From Serratia sp. M24T3 (GTDB taxonomy: Bacteria > Pseudomonadota > Gammaproteobacteria > Enterobacterales > Enterobacteriaceae): DNA of 64,000 bases. Location: the NCBI RefSeq assembly GCF_000257645.1, contig NZ_AJHJ01000001.1:186001-250000 (forward strand), given 5' to 3'. A program made the position numbers and the translations under genes. A model generated the notes under the pieces. It had not been told where the DNA came from. It saw nothing but the letters and a program-made list of their open reading frames with translations, and ran no database searches. Shown here in pieces: positions 55,190 through 64,000 of this stretch (the first letter of the stretch is position 1; the number at the start of each line of letters is the position of its first letter).

Positions 55190-58100
55190 TTGGCTCGGTA
55201 GCACGGGGCGTTTAGCATTAATACTGGCAGGAATTGCCGTTATTTGGGCGCTGATCAATCATTACGGCCCAAGCATAGGCATTACTACCGCAACAGAAAA
55301 AATACTAACAATGACTTGCGCATGTCTGTTGCTTGCCATTACACGTTATTTTATTTCTATATCATTGAATGTAAAAGAGATATATTACCGCCGCAAAGCC
55401 AGACAGGACCACAACTTGCCTCAGGAAGAATCGCGTCTTGCTCAAACGGCGCAACATCACGAAACCCTGACGAGATTGTTTCTGGCTCAACGCGATAACT
55501 ACGGGCGGTTTTGGCCCCGTAAGGTACAAATTCTGCTGCTTACTGGCAGCACTGCCGACGTGGAACTTCTCGTGCCGGGTCTGACCTCGCAATTATGGCA
55601 GGAGGGGAATCGCACAATATTGCTTTGGGGTGGCGAACCTTCAACGTCATTAGACTCTCACTGGTTCAATGCTTTACGTGCTTTACGTCGTCGACCGTTG
55701 GACGGCATAGTTTGGGTGACATCAGCTTTAACACATTCTGCAAAAACCGATGGTGGAGAGCCATACCAACCCATTCTACCTGATACCATGGATGCCATAG
55801 CGCAAGGGTTTTCTAATCTTTACCAACGGCTCGGCTGGCGACTGCCGCTGTATGTCTGGTCCTTGCAATCAATTAAAGATAATGACGCCGATCGCGTTAC
55901 TCAATCTGTCGGCTGTTTGCTGCCAGCCGGATGCAATCCACAGGAGCTGGGCGTTCGGCTAGCCGAACTTGTACCCACTTTAATTGAGCGAGGGATCCAG
56001 CAGGTCAGCGACCGTACTCAACATTTATTCCTGTTAAAGTTGGCAGACCTGTTAGCGCATCATTCAGGCTTCATTGCAGAACCGCTGTCGGCATTAATTA
56101 ACCCTTATCGCCCTTCTCCACTCGCTGGCGTTATTTTTAGTCCTGCATCATTCAACACAAAACGTAGCGTAAAACATCATTGGCAAAAAGATAAGCGCTG
56201 GGATGTGTTGATTGATTCTCTTTGCTCATTACCCACTGGGCTGGCTGCAAAAAAGCGGGGATTTGTATGGGGTAAAATGCTGAGAATCATCATTGCAGCA
56301 GCAATGCTGCTTTGGGCCGTAGGGATGGTGCTCTCATTCACGGTTAACCGTCACGCCGTAATCAACAGCTCAGCGCAGGTCAAGCTAGCAGCCAATACGA
56401 TTCACTCCGTTTCGGAACGTCTACATGCGCAGCTTGATGTGCAGAAAATACTCGACAGCCTGCAGTATCGCCAACTAAAGGGTTCGCCATGGTATAGCCG
56501 CTTTGGACTAAGCCAGAATGATACTTTACTGACGGCACTTTGGCCGCATTATGAAGCCAGCGGCCTTCCTCTTATTCGTGACGCAGTTGCGCTTCATTTA
56601 GAAGAAAATCTCAATTTTTTGGCTCGACTCCCCGTTGCCGCCTCACCACGTGATCAACCATTGCAGGCTGCTTACCAGCAATTAAAACTCTATTTGATGC
56701 TGGCTCAACCAGAGAAAATGGATGCTTCCTGGTTTGCTAAAACCCTGCTGATTAACTGGCCGCAGCGCAAAGACTTAACTGATGGCATTTGGCAAGACAT
56801 TGCTCCTCCCTTGTTAGATTTCTATGCCCGCAACCTCCCCTATCATCCACAATGGCGTTTGGCTACCGATGAAGAATGGGTCAATCAGGTACAAACTTTG
56901 CTGGTCCGTCAAATGGGATTGCTTAACAGTGAAAATTCGCTGTATCAAAAGATGCTGGCAAAGGTAGCGCAGCAGTATGTTGATATGAGCCTCGCTGATA
57001 TGACCGGCGATACAGACGCCGCGCGTATTTTCACTACCGCCTCTTCAATGACTGCCGTTCCGGGGGAGTTCACCCGTAAAGCGTGGAACGAGGCGGTAAA
57101 ACCGGCGATTGAAAAAATGAGCAGCGAACGCCGCGAGGAGATGGATTGGGTGCTCGGCGAGAATAAAAACATCTTTCTCGAACAGGACTCGCCAGAGGCG
57201 TTGCAATCGCGGCTCAGAGACCGCTATTTCGCCGATTTTTCTGCAAGCTGGTTAAAATTCCTCAACGGCCTACATTGGCAGCAGGCAAAAACCTTTTCTG
57301 ATGCTATCGATCAGCTCACGCTAATAGCCGACGTCCGTCAGTCACCGCTGGTTGCATTAATGAATACGCTACGTATGCAGGGTAAAACGGGGCAATCCAG
57401 CGCCGCTATCTCAGATTCGCTGGTCAAATCGGCAAAAAACCTGTTAAACCGCGATGAACAACCGGCCATCGACCAGCAGTCTGGCGAGCGCGGACCACTG
57501 GATGCCACTTTTGGTCCGCTTATCTCACTGATGGATGGCAAGACTGGCATTCAGGGCAATATCCCACTGAATCTGCAGACCTTTTTGACCCGCGTCACCC
57601 AGGTACGCCTTAAACTCCAGCAAGTGGTCAATGCTGCCGATCCTCAGGCAATGACTCAGACACTTGCCCAAACCGTGTTTCAAGGTAAAGCAATTGATCT
57701 TACCGAAACCCGCGATTATGGGAGCCTGTTGGCTGCTAGCCTCGGCCGGGAATGGAACGGATTCGGACAAACTATGTTTGTTCAGCCGATGGAGCAGGCT
57801 TGGCAACAGGTTTTAACTCCTGCGGCAGAGAGCCTCAATGCCCAGTGGCAGGCAGTTATCGTTGATGACTGGTACAGCAAATTCGGTGGACGTTATCCGT
57901 TTAAAAATACTGCGAGTGAGGTCTCGCTTCCACTGCTGGCGCGTTATCTCAACGGAGAGAGCGGACGTATCACGCGTTTTCTGCAAACCCGATTAAACGG
58001 CGTACTGCATAAAGAAGGCAGTCACTGGGTACAGGACAGAATCAATGCTCAAGGGCTTACTTTCAATCTTGCATTTCTCAAGGCAATAGACACGTTAAGT

Positions 58101-58559
58101 GACCTGTCCGAGATCGTTTTTATCAACGGTGAGGCAAAGATCCATTTTGAACTGCGGCCTGCCACGGCCAAAGACATAATGCAGACAGATTTGATCGTCG
58201 ATAACCAAAAGCTTAGCTATTACAACCAGCTACCAAACTGGAAACGCTTTTCCTGGCCCGGTGATACGCAGGCTCCCGGCGCGAGCCTAAGCTGGATAAG
58301 CACTCAGGCAGGCACTCGGCAATATGCCGACCTTCAGGGAGCCTGGGGATTGATTCGCCTGCTCGATAAAGCCGAGGTAACGCCCTATCAGGGAGTCAAC
58401 AGCAGCTTTCATCTTCGCTGGAAAACTCATGATGGCTGGCCCCTCAATTACACCTTGCGAACCGAGGCCGGAGAAGGTCCGTTAGCTTTACTTCAGCTGC
58501 GTAATTTTGTTTTACCGTCAAAAATATTCAGCATTGGGGCAACAGAGGAAGGAAGCTGA
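55173..58559 (+). CDS. tssM: type VI secretion membrane complex protein TssM (IcmF)
   Basis: A 1128-residue inner-membrane protein spanning to the periplasm, forming the channel with TssJ and TssL. Two helices lie near 13-31 and 44-64 and a third near 368-390 (IIIAAAMLLWAVGMVLSF). The long periplasmic part ends in a beta-rich TssJ-binding domain. Where many TssM proteins carry a Walker A loop, this one reads LLTGSTADVELL (around 122-133) with no GK[ST], so ATP binding is unlikely. The ATG at 55173 has AGGAAG 7 bp upstream; the GTG at 55167 is an alternative. Confidence 0.94.
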   Translation: MSTSGNWLGSTGRLALILAGIAVIWALINHYGPSIGITTATEKILTMTCACLLLAITRYFISISLNVKEIYYRRKARQDHNLPQEESRLAQTAQHHETLTRLFLAQRDNYGRFWPRKVQILLLTGSTADVELLVPGLTSQLWQEGNRTILLWGGEPSTSLDSHWFNALRALRRRPLDGIVWVTSALTHSAKTDGGEPYQPILPDTMDAIAQGFSNLYQRLGWRLPLYVWSLQSIKDNDADRVTQSVGCLLPAGCNPQELGVRLAELVPTLIERGIQQVSDRTQHLFLLKLADLLAHHSGFIAEPLSALINPYRPSPLAGVIFSPASFNTKRSVKHHWQKDKRWDVLIDSLCSLPTGLAAKKRGFVWGKMLRIIIAAAMLLWAVGMVLSFTVNRHAVINSSAQVKLAANTIHSVSERLHAQLDVQKILDSLQYRQLKGSPWYSRFGLSQNDTLLTALWPHYEASGLPLIRDAVALHLEENLNFLARLPVAASPRDQPLQAAYQQLKLYLMLAQPEKMDASWFAKTLLINWPQRKDLTDGIWQDIAPPLLDFYARNLPYHPQWRLATDEEWVNQVQTLLVRQMGLLNSENSLYQKMLAKVAQQYVDMSLADMTGDTDAARIFTTASSMTAVPGEFTRKAWNEAVKPAIEKMSSERREEMDWVLGENKNIFLEQDSPEALQSRLRDRYFADFSASWLKFLNGLHWQQAKTFSDAIDQLTLIADVRQSPLVALMNTLRMQGKTGQSSAAISDSLVKSAKNLLNRDEQPAIDQQSGERGPLDATFGPLISLMDGKTGIQGNIPLNLQTFLTRVTQVRLKLQQVVNAADPQAMTQTLAQTVFQGKAIDLTETRDYGSLLAASLGREWNGFGQTMFVQPMEQAWQQVLTPAAESLNAQWQAVIVDDWYSKFGGRYPFKNTASEVSLPLLARYLNGESGRITRFLQTRLNGVLHKEGSHWVQDRINAQGLTFNLAFLKAIDTLSDLSEIVFINGEAKIHFELRPATAKDIMQTDLIVDNQKLSYYNQLPNWKRFSWPGDTQAPGASLSWISTQAGTRQYADLQGAWGLIRLLDKAEVTPYQGVNSSFHLRWKTHDGWPLNYTLRTEAGEGPLALLQLRNFVLPSKIFSIGATEEGS

Positions 58560-60157
58560 TGGCGAACTTGACTACGATACTGATGGCCTGCAACGGCGAT
58601 CGATCCTTACTTTCGCAGCAGGTGCAACAGCAGATCTTGCTTTGGCAAAAGTGGCTTGCTCCAATTTTAGAACACTCGCCGACAGGGAGTGATCCCAGCT
58701 ATCAAGATGACTTTCAGCAAATGCGCGAGGAGGTAAATAAACTCTCAGGCGCGGACACAGATTTAATCTGTGAGTTAGCCGAGAAACTACTGACCTCGAC
58801 TTGCAAAGATGTTCGAGTAGCGACCTATTACATCTGGGCACGGTTGCACCAACAGGGCGAAATCGGTCTGGCCGAGGGGCTGGCTCTGCTGGCCGGGCTG
58901 CTGCAGAACTTTGGCAATCAGCTGCATCCACAACGTAGCAACAGCCGCAAGCTGGCAATAGATTGGCTGGCTGGCAGCCGGGTATTGGACAGCCTTTCGC
59001 TTTATCCGCAAGTGAACAAAGATGATTTCGAACGCATTGTCGGGGCTATGGCGTTAATAGAAGACAGTACTGCTGGCTGGGAAGATGCTACCAGGCCAGA
59101 TTTGGGCAGCCTTTATGCCACGCTGGAAAGTCGCCTGGCTCAGTCTGGCGGCCCGGACGCGGTAATCCCTCAAAACAGCATCGGTACTGCCAACATATCT
59201 GCCTCCAATTCGGGCAACTCACTGACACTCAACCCTGTCACTTCAGGACGAGATTTGCTCGATCAGGCCAAGCTACTGGCAGCCTATCTGCGTAATCAAC
59301 CAGGCGGTTGGCTTTCCGGTCATCGTCTGATGAAAAGTGTACGTCTGGATACTCTGCACAAGCTGCCGCCACTGGGTGTTGACGGACGCACTCGGCTATT
59401 GCCGCCAAAACCGGAAAATCGTGCACTGCTCAAACGACTTTACCTACAGCAAAGCTGGCTCGAGCTTCTGGATCAGACCGATAGCCTGTTTGGGCAAGCA
59501 GTGAATCATCTGTGGTTAGACGTGCAGTGGTATATCCATCAGGCGCTGATTAAAAGCGGTGAACCCTATGAGCACTGGGCCGAGATCATCAAGCAGGATC
59601 TGAACATCTTATTAACTCGACTGCCCGGTCTAGAAAGTTTGGCATTCAACGATGGTACTCCATTCGCCGATGAGGTGACGATGAACTGGATCAATCACCA
59701 CGTTATCGATTCGCCAGAAAACAGGGGAAGCCCGCCCGCCGTAGCGGCAATTGTCGCAGATGAGGATATTCTACAACTTGAGCCCGAAGCTCTGGCACAG
59801 GCCGACAGCAACGGCATTGAAGCCGCACTGGAATGGCTGCAGAAACGGCCGGGCATGCAGTCGCCGCGTCAACAATGGCTGTTGCGGTTACTGATGGCGA
59901 GGGTTGCCGAGCAATATGGTAAAAACCACATGGCGCTACATCTTTTGAACGAGCTTGACGGCAGCGGGTCTCAAATCACCCTCACCCAGTGGGAACCCGA
60001 GCTAATGTTTGAAGTAAAAGCCCGTCGCCTGAAGCTGATGCGCATGAAAACCACCCGCTCAGAGTCTGATAAATCCCGTTTGCAAAGCGAAATGGAAACT
60101 CTGCTCGCTGGACTCATCGCCCTCGACCCTTCACGCGCTGCGGTGTTGTGTCATTAA
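58559..60157 (+). CDS. tssA: type VI secretion assembly protein TssA
   Basis: A 532-residue protein with an ImpA-type N-terminal domain (about 10-130, with ATYYIWARLHQQGEIGLAEGLALLAGLL) and a C-terminal VasL/ImpA-like region (IEAALEWLQKRPGMQSPRQQWLLRLLMARVAEQYGKNHMALHLL). TssA coordinates tube and sheath polymerisation from the baseplate. Its ATG shares one base with the tssM TGA; GGAAGG lies upstream, so the pair is translationally coupled. Confidence 0.93.
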   Translation: MANLTTILMACNGDRSLLSQQVQQQILLWQKWLAPILEHSPTGSDPSYQDDFQQMREEVNKLSGADTDLICELAEKLLTSTCKDVRVATYYIWARLHQQGEIGLAEGLALLAGLLQNFGNQLHPQRSNSRKLAIDWLAGSRVLDSLSLYPQVNKDDFERIVGAMALIEDSTAGWEDATRPDLGSLYATLESRLAQSGGPDAVIPQNSIGTANISASNSGNSLTLNPVTSGRDLLDQAKLLAAYLRNQPGGWLSGHRLMKSVRLDTLHKLPPLGVDGRTRLLPPKPENRALLKRLYLQQSWLELLDQTDSLFGQAVNHLWLDVQWYIHQALIKSGEPYEHWAEIIKQDLNILLTRLPGLESLAFNDGTPFADEVTMNWINHHVIDSPENRGSPPAVAAIVADEDILQLEPEALAQADSNGIEAALEWLQKRPGMQSPRQQWLLRLLMARVAEQYGKNHMALHLLNELDGSGSQITLTQWEPELMFEVKARRLKLMRMKTTRSESDKSRLQSEMETLLAGLIALDPSRAAVLCH

Positions 60158-60182
60158 ATCCACTATCCGATCTTAAGAAGCC

Positions 60183-61946
60183 ATGAAAGACTTAACCCTG
60201 CGTTATTACCAGGCCGAACTGCGCTACCTGCGCGATGCGGCAAAAGAGTTTGCTCAAAGTCACCCTGATAAAGCAGCCATGCTGGACCTCGATAAACCCG
60301 GAACCGCCGATCCTTACGTTGAGCGCCTGTTCGAAGGCTTCGCCTTCTCCATGGGCCGGCTGCGTGAAAAAATTGATGATGATTTGCCAGAACTTACAGA
60401 GGGGCTGGTCAGCATGTTATGGCCGCACTATCTGCGCACCATTCCATCGCTGTCGATTGTTGAGCTGACACCGGATTTGCTGGCAATGAAAGTTGCTGAA
60501 ATTGTTCCTTTGGGAATGGAGGTTTATTCCCGTCCTGTGGGTCCGAAAAATACCATCTGTCAATATCGCACGACGCGCAATATGGTCCTCAATCCACTAG
60601 CAGTCTCAAAGGTCGCTATCATCACTGAACCCGATGGGCGTTCATTGCTACGTTTGCGGCTGGCCTGTAGCCCACAGACCGATTGGGCGCAGGTGGATTT
60701 GCATCGTCTTTGTTTTTACCTGCCGGGTGAGCCGGCAGTTAGCAGCGCGCTTCATCTGGCCTTGACCCGCCGTCAGGCAGAGCTTTATTTGCGACTGCCG
60801 GATCAGGGCGATCGGCGAAGACTAGAGGGCTGGTTTTCTCCAGGAGGTTTTACCGATGAAGACTTGCTATGGCCCAAAGGAGAAGGCGTCTTTAGCGGTT
60901 ATCAGCTGTTGCTGGAATATTTCACCTTTCGTGAAAAGTTTATGTTTGTGCACCTCAACGGGCTAGAAATGGAGAAGCTGCCAGCCGGTATAAACTATTT
61001 TGATATTGAAGTGGTGCTCAGCAGCCAATGGCCAAATGACCTTCCGCTTACAGATGAGGCACTAAAACTGCATTGCATACCAGTAATCAACCTGTTTTCA
61101 CTGGAGGCAGATCCTCTCATTGTCAATGGGCTGGAGAGTGAGTACCTGCTGCGTCCTCGCCGTTTGCAGGACGGCAATACCGAAATTTACTCCGTCGATT
61201 CGGTAGTAGGCTCCCAACGCACCTCCGACGCCAGCTATGTGCCGTTTACCAGCTTTCGTCACCGAGGCGGCATGCAGAGACGGCACGCGCCTGAACGTTA
61301 TTTTCATACCCGCATCAAACGGGGAGTCACCGGAATGCACGAAACCTGGCTGATCCTCGGTGGGCAACAGTGGGAGGCCGATCGGCTGTTTGACCGCGAA
61401 GCCTTATCGCTGAGAATCACCGGGACTAACGGCCAGCTGCCGCATAAGGCACTCCAAAGTACCTTGCTCGACAGCTGCGAATCGGGGCTGCAAACAACGT
61501 TACGGGTGCGCAATCTCTGTAAACCCTCTTTGCCCGCCTACCCTCCGAAAGAAGATCACTTTCAGTGGCGAGTGTTGAGCCATCTTGGTTCAAGCTACCT
61601 AAATCTGATGAGCAGCGCCGAAGTGCTTCGCGGCACGCTGGAACTTTATAACTGGCAGGGAGACGAGCTCAATAATCGGCGGCTTGATGCCATTCAACGA
61701 GTACAGCATCACCAAATCCAACGTTTTGAGAAAGGCTTTCTGCTGCGTGGGATTGATATCGAAGTGACGTTGGACAGTAACGGTTTTACTGGTGAAGGTG
61801 ACATTCACCTGTTTGGCGAAATGCTAAATCGCTTTTTTGCTCTCTACGCAGACATCCACTTATTTAATCAACTCTCGCTAATCGTTCAGCCCGATGGGAA
61901 ATGCATCCGATGGAAAGAGAACCACAATCAGCGCCTGCCAGGCTGA
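60183..61946 (+). CDS. tssF: type VI secretion baseplate protein TssF
   Basis: A 587-residue baseplate wedge protein (VasA/ImpG). Typical start LTLRYYQAELRYLRDAAKEFAQSHPDKA, then DPYVERLFEGFAFSMGRLREKIDDDLPE and LWPHYLRTIPS. The C-terminal part has GLQTTLRVRNLCKPS and RGIDIEVTLDSNGFTGEGDIHLFGEML. It overlaps tssG by 37 bp. Confidence 0.97.
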   Translation: MKDLTLRYYQAELRYLRDAAKEFAQSHPDKAAMLDLDKPGTADPYVERLFEGFAFSMGRLREKIDDDLPELTEGLVSMLWPHYLRTIPSLSIVELTPDLLAMKVAEIVPLGMEVYSRPVGPKNTICQYRTTRNMVLNPLAVSKVAIITEPDGRSLLRLRLACSPQTDWAQVDLHRLCFYLPGEPAVSSALHLALTRRQAELYLRLPDQGDRRRLEGWFSPGGFTDEDLLWPKGEGVFSGYQLLLEYFTFREKFMFVHLNGLEMEKLPAGINYFDIEVVLSSQWPNDLPLTDEALKLHCIPVINLFSLEADPLIVNGLESEYLLRPRRLQDGNTEIYSVDSVVGSQRTSDASYVPFTSFRHRGGMQRRHAPERYFHTRIKRGVTGMHETWLILGGQQWEADRLFDREALSLRITGTNGQLPHKALQSTLLDSCESGLQTTLRVRNLCKPSLPAYPPKEDHFQWRVLSHLGSSYLNLMSSAEVLRGTLELYNWQGDELNNRRLDAIQRVQHHQIQRFEKGFLLRGIDIEVTLDSNGFTGEGDIHLFGEMLNRFFALYADIHLFNQLSLIVQPDGKCIRWKENHNQRLPG

Positions 61947-63007
61947 TCGAGCAGTTAAGAGATAAGCTTCCTTACACCCAGTTTTATCGCTTTTGCCAAT
62001 TACTTGAACAAAGTCAGCCAGATGCACCTGCATTGGGTAGCCACTGGCAGATAAGACACGATCCGATTCGCTTTAGACCTCATCCCGGCATGGGATTTCC
62101 GGCCAGCGAATTCAAGCCGCTTGAGATATCAGAACAAACACCCATTCCCTCTACTATTCGTACCACTTTTATTGGTTTATACGGCGTGGAATCGCCATTA
62201 CCCACTCGCTATATCGATGACATTACCCAGCGCCGAGAAGGGCATGAGGCGGTCAGTGATTTTCTGGATATCTTTAACCACCGCCTCACGACCCAGTATT
62301 ACCGCATCTGGCGCAAATACTCTTATCCGGCCACCTTTGAGCCTGGTGGCACCGATAAAACGTCTAAATACCTGCTAAGCCTTTGTGGGCTGGGAATTGA
62401 CGGCTGTGCTCAAAATATTGCGACGCCAGTCTCTCGCTTTCTGGCATTGACCAGCCTGATGCGACTGCCTACACGAACCCGCGAAGGGATTATTTCGCTG
62501 GTGCAGCTACTGGCTCCCAATACCGAAGCACGTCTGGTGACCCACGATCGCTGGCGCATACCGCTGCGTAATCCGCTGGCAATAAGCGTGAATCATCCAA
62601 TCAGCCTGAGTTTACATCCAGTGATGGGAAGCCATGCCATCGATATAAACAGTCAGGTTTTACTGCAATTAAAAACTACTGACCCCGATGACGTCAGGAA
62701 ATGGCTGCCCGGCGGGCAAATACATGCAGATTTGATGGCGCTGCTGTCCGTATACCTTGGATCAAGGCTACATGTGCGCTTAGAACTGATGGTTTCGCGA
62801 AAACTGCTGCCCGATGCACAAGTTTCCTGCCAGCCACGAGCAACCGGCGTCCTTCTAGGCAGAACTGCGGTGATGCGAGCACTGCGAGCCGATCCATCTA
62901 CACAGGCCAGCAATGAACTGCTGATCATTAATCTGGGCCGCTACCAGCGAGTTCAAGAAAATCCACACTCAAGGGAGGTTACAGAACATGGCGATTATCG
63001 CTGGTGA
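61910..63007 (+). CDS. tssG: type VI secretion baseplate protein TssG
   Basis: A 365-residue baseplate wedge protein (VasB/ImpH) that pairs with TssF. Seen: YTQFYRFCQLLEQS, IRFRPHPGMGFPASEF, TFIGLYGVESPLPTRYIDDI and FLDIFNHRLTTQYYRIWRKY. I prefer ATG 61910, 9 bp after GGGAA, over ATG 61901, which abuts it. It overlaps tssF at the start and tssJ at the end. Confidence 0.96.
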   Translation: MEREPQSAPARLIEQLRDKLPYTQFYRFCQLLEQSQPDAPALGSHWQIRHDPIRFRPHPGMGFPASEFKPLEISEQTPIPSTIRTTFIGLYGVESPLPTRYIDDITQRREGHEAVSDFLDIFNHRLTTQYYRIWRKYSYPATFEPGGTDKTSKYLLSLCGLGIDGCAQNIATPVSRFLALTSLMRLPTRTREGIISLVQLLAPNTEARLVTHDRWRIPLRNPLAISVNHPISLSLHPVMGSHAIDINSQVLLQLKTTDPDDVRKWLPGGQIHADLMALLSVYLGSRLHVRLELMVSRKLLPDAQVSCQPRATGVLLGRTAVMRALRADPSTQASNELLIINLGRYQRVQENPHSREVTEHGDYRW

Positions 63008-63524
63008 AAGTCGTAATTCATTAATAATGCTGATTGCAGCACTGACTCTTTGCGGATGCGGCCTGACGCAAACAGTGAGCGAGGGAACGGTCGCTATGAC
63101 CCGATCTATTTTTTACAAACAAGTGAATAATCTACATTTGGATATCAAAGCGCGCGAAGCGTCAAACAACAATGAAACCGGAGCACCGTTGGCAACCATC
63201 GTGCGTGTCTATCAATTAAGAGATCGTAAAAAGTTTGATGGAGCCGATTACCCATTGTTATTTAGCGAAGATAGTCAGGCGATAAAAAGCGATTTACTGG
63301 CGGAAAAGGATTTTCGCATTCGTCCTGGAACAGCCGTGAGCATTGACGTGCCGCTGGAAAAAGAAGCTCAGTATGTTGCAGTTGCTGCACTGTTTCTGGC
63401 ACCGGACATCAACAACAACACTTGGCGAATAGTGATAAATCGCAACGATCTAGACCCTGACGAGCCTCGCCAAATTGAACTAAATAATCATAGCCTGGCA
63501 CTGCTTCCATTAAAGGATAGGTAA
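62988..63524 (+). CDS. tssJ: type VI secretion outer-membrane lipoprotein TssJ
   Basis: A 178-residue lipoprotein that tethers TssM to the outer membrane. The signal sequence ends in LTLCGCG; the lipobox LCGC points to Cys24 as the lipidated residue, and Gly at +2 favours outer-membrane sorting. The mature part shows the transthyretin-like pattern APLATIVRVYQLRDRKKF and IDVPLEKEAQYVAVAALFL. GGGAGG precedes the ATG, which lies inside the end of tssG (20 bp overlap). Confidence 0.95.
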   Translation: MAIIAGESRNSLIMLIAALTLCGCGLTQTVSEGTVAMTRSIFYKQVNNLHLDIKAREASNNNETGAPLATIVRVYQLRDRKKFDGADYPLLFSEDSQAIKSDLLAEKDFRIRPGTAVSIDVPLEKEAQYVAVAALFLAPDINNNTWRIVINRNDLDPDEPRQIELNNHSLALLPLKDR

Positions 63525-63950
63525 ATGCTGCGGCCCTCTCTCTATGAAATACTGTTCGGTAATTTTACTGGCGGACTCGAGCTTCATCAGGTCAGCGACG
63601 AGAATCAGGTCATCCTGTCTGTGCTGGACAACATGCAGCGCGTGCTTAACTGTCGCGCTGGAACGTTGAGTCATCTACCTGATTATGGCCTGCCCGACAT
63701 GAGCAAAATTCTACAGGGGATGCCCGGCTCCGCACATTCACTGCTGGCAGTATTGTCCAGCACACTGCTGAAATATGAACCGCGCCTGAACAGCCTGAAT
63801 GTTGTACTGCTGCCGCAGTCCGCGCAGGGTTTTTTAGAATACGGCATTGATGCCGAACTCAAGGATTTTGGCCTGGTCAGGTTCGGCACCACTTTTATGC
63901 CGGAAGGCCGCGTACTTCTCCGGCATCTCAAAAAACAGCATTACGCCTAA
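63525..63950 (+). CDS. tssE: type VI secretion baseplate protein TssE
   Basis: A 141-residue gp25-like protein of the baseplate, needed to start sheath assembly. Seen: LYEILFG start, SVLDNMQRVLNCRAGTLSHLPDYGLPDM and YEPRL, the family's Glu-Pro-Arg motif. Its ATG follows the tssJ stop directly, with AGGATAGG as ribosome-binding site. Confidence 0.95.
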   Translation: MLRPSLYEILFGNFTGGLELHQVSDENQVILSVLDNMQRVLNCRAGTLSHLPDYGLPDMSKILQGMPGSAHSLLAVLSSTLLKYEPRLNSLNVVLLPQSAQGFLEYGIDAELKDFGLVRFGTTFMPEGRVLLRHLKKQHYA

Positions 63951-63965
63951 ATCCAGGGATTCTAC

Positions 63966-64000
63966 ATGTCTAATAACCGCCAGTTACGCAGCGGGGGAGA
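63966..64000 (+). CDS. start of a further gene in the type VI operon, cut by the window edge
   Basis: An ATG at 63966 with CAGGGATT upstream opens a frame reading MSNNRQLRSGG up to the edge, 15 bp after the tssE stop on the same strand. Eleven residues are too few to identify it. Position suggests another type VI secretion component or accessory protein. Confidence 0.5.
   Translation, partial: MSNNRQLRSGG

Overview
The window is chromosomal DNA of a gamma-proteobacterium of the order Enterobacterales. Gene order from the left edge to about 34.1 kb follows the Escherichia coli segment thrL-yjtD-yjjY-arcA-creA-rob-gpmB-yjjX-trpR-slt-ettA-nadR-radA-serB-ytjB-(yjjJ)-deoDBAC-yjjV-yjjU-ytjA-osmY-prfC-rimI-holD-rsmC-leuQPV-yjjZ, with local losses and insertions. 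The thr leader start (MRHISLN), ERIC repeats, an OvoA gene and a complete type VI secretion cluster fit a Yersiniaceae-like genus (Serratia, Rahnella, Rouxiella or Ewingella group). That placement is inference.

Backbone, 1-34 kb. The left edge cuts the thr operon leader peptide. Next come arcA, creA, rob, gpmB, yjjX and trpR (with a Trp operator in front), then slt, ettA, a LysR/oxidoreductase pair, and the serB-radA-nadR operon divergent from ytjB. The deoC-A-B-D nucleoside salvage operon lies in a rich regulatory region: paired CRP sites flanking a CytR-like octamer, and two perfect DeoR-like palindromes. Only a helix-turn-helix stub of yjjJ remains, and lplA, yjjI, yjjW and yjjG are missing from their E. 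coli positions. tsgA sits between prfC and rimI. Three tandem ERIC copies follow rsmC, then an aldo-keto reductase/LysR pair and three tRNA-Leu(CAG) genes.

Accessory region, 34-42 kb. This holds a two-domain ATP-dependent dihydroxyacetone kinase with a divergent AraC/GATase1-like regulator, and a ToxR/MarT-like membrane regulator (frameshifted at a G6 tract) overlapping a FidL-like partner. It also holds ovoA, for the first and last steps of ovothiol synthesis, and a gene-free 940-bp stretch rich in A-tracts.

Type VI secretion cluster, 42.3-64 kb, all on the + strand: tssB, tssC, tssK, tssL, a TagL-like OmpA-domain protein, hcp, clpV (tssH), vgrG (tssI), an uncharacterised membrane protein, tssM, tssA, tssF, tssG, tssJ, tssE and the start of another gene. 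All thirteen core components are present: sheath (B/C), baseplate (A/E/F/G/K), membrane complex (J/L/M with TagL), tube and spike (Hcp/VgrG) and recycling ATPase (ClpV). A strong hairpin after hcp probably sets Hcp dosage. No effector, immunity or PAAR gene is visible, so these probably lie beyond the right edge or elsewhere.
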